Shown here: positions 58,725-62,402 of the stretch, piece after piece
How positions within the stretch are numbered: the stretch's first letter is position 1
Layout of the letters: every line of letters starts with the position of its first letter
Source: an uncultured Bacteroidales bacterium
GTDB lineage: Bacteria > Bacteroidota > Bacteroidia > Bacteroidales > Bacteroidaceae
Reading direction: 5' to 3'
Assembly: GCA_902770725.1 (NCBI GenBank)
Contig: CACXUA010000010.1
Coordinates: 1-62,402 of the forward strand
Length of the DNA: 62,402 nt
Made by a program: the position numbers and the translations under genes
Notes under the pieces: generated by a model
Seen by the model: only the letters and a program-made list of their open reading frames with translations
Database searches by the model: none
What the model was told of the DNA's origin: nothing

Positions 58725-58725
58725 C

Positions 58726-58762
58726 CTCTCCCCCTACCCCTCCCCTAAAGGGAAGGGGAGGA
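58726..58762. repeat. CCCTCCCCTAAAGGGAAGGGGAGG palindromic element
   Basis: A C-rich strand followed by its G-rich complement around TAAA, filling the gap between the di-heme gene and the second porin. Could form a hairpin in the operon mRNA. A shorter relative is at 60095-60122. Confidence 0.85.
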
Positions 58763-58786
58763 ACAATAAACCAACAATCTCTAATT

Positions 58787-60091
58787 ATGAAGAAGACATA
58801 CATATTACTTTTAGCAACCCTTCTCGCCCTGCCTACTTTGGCCGAGGAGCACGAGAAGGAGAGAAACATCACGTTCGAGAAGTACAACCTCAAGAGTGCC
58901 GACCTCAGGCAACAGACTGAGAACATCGACATGGAGAACGGCGTGCTGGGCATTGCTGACGACAGAGGATTCACCCTGCAGTCGCGCGACGGCAAGTTTA
59001 TCTTCAAGCCATATCTGTTCATGCAGGCAAGGGGGCAGTACAACTACTATGACGACGAGGGCCTGGACAAAGCGTATAATCAGGACAATGTGGCTAACTC
59101 GGGCTTCTCCATGCCGTATGCCATCCTCGGTTTCACCGGCACGACCTTCGGCAGACTGGATTACAACTTGAGCATCAACGCAGCAGCCACGGGCGGAAAC
59201 GTCCTGCAGCAAGCGTGGGTGGACTACCGCATCTCGCCTGCCGCACGCTTTCGTGCCGGCAAGTTCAAGACGCCATTCTTCCACGCTTACCTCACCACGT
59301 TGGGCGAGACACTGTTTCCTTGTCTGCCAACTTCGCTGACGGCATCGGTCATCCTACCCTATAGCCTGAACGCTGTCACACCATCTATCGGCACAGGCTT
59401 CGACCTCGGATTCCAGTTCCACGGCAAGATGAAGCTCAACAAGAAACAGGATAGTTGGATGATGGGCTACGAGGTGGGACTCTGGAACGGCAGTGGCAGC
59501 GGCGTGAACACAGCAACAAAAACGTTGAGTGACGACGCTCACATCCCAGCTTTGCTGTATGCCGGCCGCCTCACCTTCATGCCGTGGGGCAACATGCCAG
59601 CAACTCAAGGCAACAGCCACATGCTTCGCGGCCGCCACATGCTCTTTGGTGTGAGCGGCGGCGTCAACGTCGAGAGCGAGAGTGAGAGCACCAACGACAC
59701 CCGAATCGGCGTGGAATGGAGCATGCTTCACGGCAGATGGTATGCCGCTGCAGAAGCCTATTGGATGCACGTCAGCTTTACTGAACGACAGAAGATAGAC
59801 AAGAACTATAACTTCTGGGGCTGCTACGGACAGTTGGGCTACTTCTTTACCAGAAGCCTGCAGGCTGGTCTGCGCTACGATTTCCTTGACCGCAACGGCT
59901 CGGGCAAAGACGGTTTCCTGAACATGCCTGCTGCTGTGGTGAACTACTACGTCAACAAATGCAACCTGAAACTCTCGGCGATGTATCAGTTTACGGGTAG
60001 GTATGGACACGAGACGCAACTGGATCGCGACAACGACGACCTGGGGCTGAGCACACATTCGGCAACCTTGCAACTGCAGTACAGCTTCTAA
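58787..60091 (+). CDS. Second outer-membrane porin of the heme operon
   Basis: 434 residues. Signal peptide MKKTYILLLATLLALPTLA, then EEHEKERN. The first 50 mature residues contain a coiled-coil-prone stretch (LKSADLRQQTENIDMENG), as in phosphate-selective porins O/P. Then come barrel strands such as FIFKPYLFMQARGQYNYYDDEG, FRAGKFKTPF near residue 165, and the terminal ATLQLQYSF ending in Phe, the usual signal for barrel insertion. It differs in sequence from the first porin of the operon, so the two may pass different substrates. The start at 58787 was chosen by the signal peptide; the longer reading from 58628 overlaps the di-heme gene. Confidence 0.86.
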   Translation: MKKTYILLLATLLALPTLAEEHEKERNITFEKYNLKSADLRQQTENIDMENGVLGIADDRGFTLQSRDGKFIFKPYLFMQARGQYNYYDDEGLDKAYNQDNVANSGFSMPYAILGFTGTTFGRLDYNLSINAAATGGNVLQQAWVDYRISPAARFRAGKFKTPFFHAYLTTLGETLFPCLPTSLTASVILPYSLNAVTPSIGTGFDLGFQFHGKMKLNKKQDSWMMGYEVGLWNGSGSGVNTATKTLSDDAHIPALLYAGRLTFMPWGNMPATQGNSHMLRGRHMLFGVSGGVNVESESESTNDTRIGVEWSMLHGRWYAAAEAYWMHVSFTERQKIDKNYNFWGCYGQLGYFFTRSLQAGLRYDFLDRNGSGKDGFLNMPAAVVNYYVNKCNLKLSAMYQFTGRYGHETQLDRDNDDLGLSTHSATLQLQYSF

Positions 60092-60094
60092 GGC

Positions 60095-60122
60095 GACCCC
60101 CTCTAACTCCCCCTTTATGGGG
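60095..60122. repeat. CCCCCTCTAACTCCCCCTTTATGGGG element
   Basis: C-rich/G-rich element related to those at 25559 and 58726, between the second porin and the heme lipoprotein. Confidence 0.7.
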
Positions 60123-60138
60123 AGAAACAAGATAAAAC

Positions 60139-60885
60139 ATGAAACCTATACATTATATATTATATATATGTGCAGTTGTCGGACTCTCGGCTTGCGACAG
60201 CGGCGACATCTATGACAAAGTCTATCAGGTCGATGAAAAGGGCAAAACGGTGAAGGTGACTGCGCGAATAAGCGGACTTGGCGAGTGGGAAGGAACGGGC
60301 TACAACATGGCTGTGGCCGGCTTCACGCAGGACAGCAAGTTCGCCATGATGCAGAAAGCAATTCCCTCCGCTGTCGAAGAAGGAAAACCCATCAGCCTCG
60401 TCCTCTCGAACATCAGCAATGAGGTGCGAACGGTCGAGGTTTCGCTGACCAATTCCCTACGCAAACGTATCATCTCACTCGCGTCTGTCAACATGGAGGA
60501 CTACAGCGAGAATACCGCTCACGACACGATTCTTCTCGACCTCGGCACGGTGGATGTGGGACGCTTCGGTGTCTTGCAGACAGGACTCTTCAACCGAGCC
60601 TGCATCCAATGTCACGGAGGGAACGGACGTTCTGCAGCCGGCTTGAACCTGACGGAAGGTAACGCCAGGTCGAACCTCGTGGATGTGCCGAGCACAAGGC
60701 GAGAGGGGATGCTTCGCGTGGCAAGTGGAAACGCCGAAGCTTCATTGTTGCATCAGGTCCTGAACGAAGGCGGAGAGAACCTCCTCTCGCACAACCACAC
60801 GGAAATCCTCAGCAGTCAGTTCAAGTCGAACTTCGAGGAAGTGAACAGCCTGATTGACAGCTGGATAGAACATCTCGTACCTTGA
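60139..60885 (+). CDS. Monoheme c-type cytochrome-like lipoprotein
   Basis: 248 residues. Signal MKPIHYILYICAVVGLSA, lipidated Cys19. The N-terminal 140 residues look like a beta-sandwich (KTVKVTARISGLGEWEGTGYNMAVAGF). The C-terminal part contains one c-heme motif CIQCH in ACIQCHGGNGRSAAGLNLTEGNA, followed by a helical end (FKSNFEEVNSLIDSWIEHLVP) typical of planctomycete-type and Bacteroidetes cytochrome c domains. A Met or His sixth ligand could be in GMLRVASGN or SHNHTE. It is last in the operon and may carry electrons to or from the di-heme enzyme. A 22-bp array begins 6 nt after its stop. Confidence 0.82.
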   Translation: MKPIHYILYICAVVGLSACDSGDIYDKVYQVDEKGKTVKVTARISGLGEWEGTGYNMAVAGFTQDSKFAMMQKAIPSAVEEGKPISLVLSNISNEVRTVEVSLTNSLRKRIISLASVNMEDYSENTAHDTILLDLGTVDVGRFGVLQTGLFNRACIQCHGGNGRSAAGLNLTEGNARSNLVDVPSTRREGMLRVASGNAEASLLHQVLNEGGENLLSHNHTEILSSQFKSNFEEVNSLIDSWIEHLVP

Positions 60886-60890
60886 GCCGA

Positions 60891-61022
60891 AACGCGGCAC
60901 GCCGAATCGTCAAACATGGCACGCCGAATTGAGCAACTTGGCACACCAAGTTTGGCAACATGGCACACCAAGTTTGGCAACATGGCACGTCGAATTATCC
61001 GACCTGCCACAAGACATTATTC
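60891..61022. repeat. 22-bp phased array (5 clear units, 1 degenerate)
   Basis: Units at 60891, 60913, 60935, 60957 and 60979, with a weak one from 61001. Units 3 and 4 read AACTTGGCACACCAAGTT and AACATGGCACACCAAGTT, and share the linker TGGC. Confidence 0.93.
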
Positions 61023-61040
61023 TACTCAGCACAAAATCTT

Positions 61041-61067
61041 TAAACATTAAACATTATACTTTAAACT
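61041..61067. repeat. 7-bp repeat (TAAACAT family x3-4)
   Basis: TAAACAT, TAAACAT, TATACTT and TAAACT, ending 9 bp before the -7 box at 61076. Confidence 0.82.
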
Positions 61068-61075
61068 TTTTTTCG

Positions 61076-61083
61076 TATCTTTG
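61076..61083 (+). promoter_or_regulatory. -7 box (TATCTTTG)
   Basis: TATCTTTG after a T run and followed by CACCC, 24 nt before the ATG at 61107. Confidence 0.72.
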
Positions 61084-61106
61084 CACCCAATATCACATAA
61101 CGCACC

Positions 61107-62255
61107 ATGCAATTTAAGAAATTATATCTGGAAAAACTCGGTGCCACCATCGAACTGACGGCCTTCGCCCCTGAGAAGAAGACTGCGGAATATCATGCTA
61201 TTCTGCACGTCGAACCGAAGGGCGAAACGTTCGAGCAGCAACTCCGCCGCATAAGTCTGGCGGAAGAACAACTGATGGCTCTGCCCGACCTGACAGGCGC
61301 CAAGCCCGTCTTCAAAAGGTACTTCCTGTCCGATGCCACCAATCAAAGGCCGCTCATGCCTCAGGACGATTCCTGCACCATCTCATACATTCAGCAACCG
61401 CCACTCGACGGAAGCAAACTGTCGGCGTGGCTCTACCTGCAACGCGGCTCGGAGGTTGTCCCATCAGCCGATCGTCTGCAGTCCACCATCGTACGTAGCA
61501 ACGGCTACGAACACCTTTGGACGATGGGCCTCACGATAGGCGAAGGCAGCAGCTACAGCCAGACACAGAACCTCCTGGAGGACTATGAAGCGCTCCTCGA
61601 GGAACATCAGATGACCCTCGAAGATAATTGTATTCGCACGTGGTTCTTCGTCAGGGACGTCGATACACAGTATAAAGGTCTCGTCCTCGCACGTTGGGAG
61701 AACTTCGCTCAACACGGCTTGGTGCCCGAGACGCACTACATCGCCTCCACAGGCATCGGCGGAAATCCGTCCGATCCGAAGGCCATCATCCAGCTCGGAA
61801 GCTATGCCTTGAGCGGATTCAAACCGGAGCAGCAGCGCTACCTCTACGCCACATCGCACCTCAACCGCACCAGCGAGTACGGCGTAACCTTTGAGCGTGG
61901 CACACTCCTGCAGTTCGGCGACCGCAATCACGCCATCATATCTGGCACAGCAAGCATCAACAACAAGGGCGAAGTGATGCATGAAGGCGACGTCGTCATG
62001 CAGACGAAACGCATGTGGGAAAACGTCGAGACACTCCTCGCAGAAGCAGGAATGACCATGAACGACGCAGCACAACTCATTGTCTATCTGCGCGATGGAG
62101 CCGACTTCGAAGTGGTCAGCGAGATGTTCAGCAAGAAGTATCCGCACGTCCCCACCGTCTTCACCCTCGCTCCCGTATGCCGTCCCTCGTGGCTCATCGA
62201 GATGGAATGCATCGCCATCCAAGCCGCAAAGAACGACGAGTTCAGCGATTTCTAG
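61107..62255 (+). CDS. RidA/YjgF-superfamily protein, chorismatase-like
   Basis: 382 residues, cytosolic, about three times a single RidA domain. The C-terminal 130 residues look like a RidA/YjgF fold (AIISGTASINNKGEVMHEGDVVMQTKRMWENVETLLAEAGMTMNDAAQLIVYLRD...). The middle (CIRTWFFVRDVDTQYKGLVLARWENFAQHGL) resembles the tandem-RidA chorismatases of the FkbO/Hyg5/XanB2 type, which hydrolyse chorismate to hydroxybenzoates or a dihydroxy acid. Two shikimate-pathway genes, aroQ and aroA, are elsewhere in this window. An imine deaminase or unknown role remains possible. Own promoter at 61076. Confidence 0.6.
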   Translation: MQFKKLYLEKLGATIELTAFAPEKKTAEYHAILHVEPKGETFEQQLRRISLAEEQLMALPDLTGAKPVFKRYFLSDATNQRPLMPQDDSCTISYIQQPPLDGSKLSAWLYLQRGSEVVPSADRLQSTIVRSNGYEHLWTMGLTIGEGSSYSQTQNLLEDYEALLEEHQMTLEDNCIRTWFFVRDVDTQYKGLVLARWENFAQHGLVPETHYIASTGIGGNPSDPKAIIQLGSYALSGFKPEQQRYLYATSHLNRTSEYGVTFERGTLLQFGDRNHAIISGTASINNKGEVMHEGDVVMQTKRMWENVETLLAEAGMTMNDAAQLIVYLRDGADFEVVSEMFSKKYPHVPTVFTLAPVCRPSWLIEMECIAIQAAKNDEFSDF

Positions 62256-62330
62256 TCGCTTAACTCGTGGGAGTAATAAAAGGAAGTAAACTCGCTACGC
62301 TCGTGGAAGTTAAAAAGGAAGTTAAAAAGG
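62256..62330. repeat. GGAAGTAAACTCGC-type repeat
   Basis: GGAAGTAAACTCGCTACGCT then CGTGGAAGTT and GGAAGTTAAAAAGG; the complement of the first part is found at 5791-5818. Confidence 0.75.
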
Positions 62331-62402
62331 ACAATAGCTTTAGCCACAACTTCAAGGATCTGGAGTACTTCGAGTTCTTCCTGAACGACGTGAGCGACCT
62401 GA
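62303..62402 (+). CDS. 5' part of an ORF running off the window
   Basis: An open frame without stop to the window end, reading ...EVKKDNSFSHNFKDLEYF and then EFFLNDVSDL. The first ten or so codons come from the GGAAGTTAAAAA repeat. No ATG is present after the upstream in-frame TAA; GTG at 62303 (or one further upstream) would be the start. The segment looks coding (regular third-position G/C), but the product is not recognisable from 33 residues. Confidence 0.45.
   Translation, partial: MEVKKEVKKDNSFSHNFKDLEYFEFFLNDVSDL

Overview
The window looks like chromosomal DNA of a Bacteroidales bacterium, most likely Prevotellaceae. The evidence is the Bacteroidetes -7 promoter box (TAnnTTTG) in front of many genes, type IX secretion (T9SS) genes porX and porW, BACON-domain secreted proteins with 'IYNLxGQ...GINIVNGKK' C-termini, relaxed lipoproteins, and signal peptides followed by Gln. 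No phage, IS element, rRNA or CRISPR array was seen. One tRNA-Pro is present.

Layout. 0.2-6.1 kb: secreted GH36 alpha-galactosidase, a small secreted protein, an acyltransferase-3 membrane protein, Hsp20, and a radical SAM/SPASM enzyme followed by its small partner lipoprotein. 6.1-8.2 kb: aroQ with an O-methyltransferase, divergent from xerD. 8.5-12.1 kb: an overlapping operon of an Lrp regulator, a GATase-dipeptidase fusion, an M28 glutaminyl-cyclase-like lipoprotein and sufE. 12.2-17.5 kb: dusB, a sodium:solute symporter and a GH78 rhamnosidase. 17.7-24.2 kb, minus strand: aroA, a Cys/His-rich small protein, porW, porX and tsaE in one run. 24.3-28.1 kb: tRNA-Pro, a cysteine-less thioredoxin-like protein, a TPR/OmpA-like lipoprotein and a HAD phosphatase. 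28.8-41.7 kb: GH115 alpha-glucuronidase, a 2261-residue modular surface protein ending in a dockerin, and a PI-PLC. 41.9-53.2 kb, minus strand: large T9SS-type cargo (two BACON proteins, endonuclease I), a four-helix-bundle protein and two related 56-60 residue peptides. 53.4-60.9 kb: a hemerythrin-LuxR fusion regulator divergent from a porin, imelysin, di-heme oxidoreductase, porin, monoheme-lipoprotein operon. 61.1-62.4 kb: a RidA/chorismatase-like gene and the start of another ORF.

How the parts fit. PorX/PorW and the cargo with shared C-terminal ends point to a working T9SS exporting glycan- and nucleic-acid-degrading enzymes. The glutaminyl cyclase would cap the many exported proteins that start with Gln. 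The hemerythrin regulator sits where it could control the neighbouring heme/iron operon.

The most striking feature is non-coding. At least seven intergenic sites hold phased arrays of diverged 22-bp dyad units. A separate family of exact 7-bp tandem repeats sits next to -7 promoter boxes or on gene ends. Families with 9-bp and 6-bp units occur between genes and also, in frame, in the linker just before the C-terminal sorting end of secreted proteins. The period-locked repeats and the small paired peptides are the best candidates for something undescribed.
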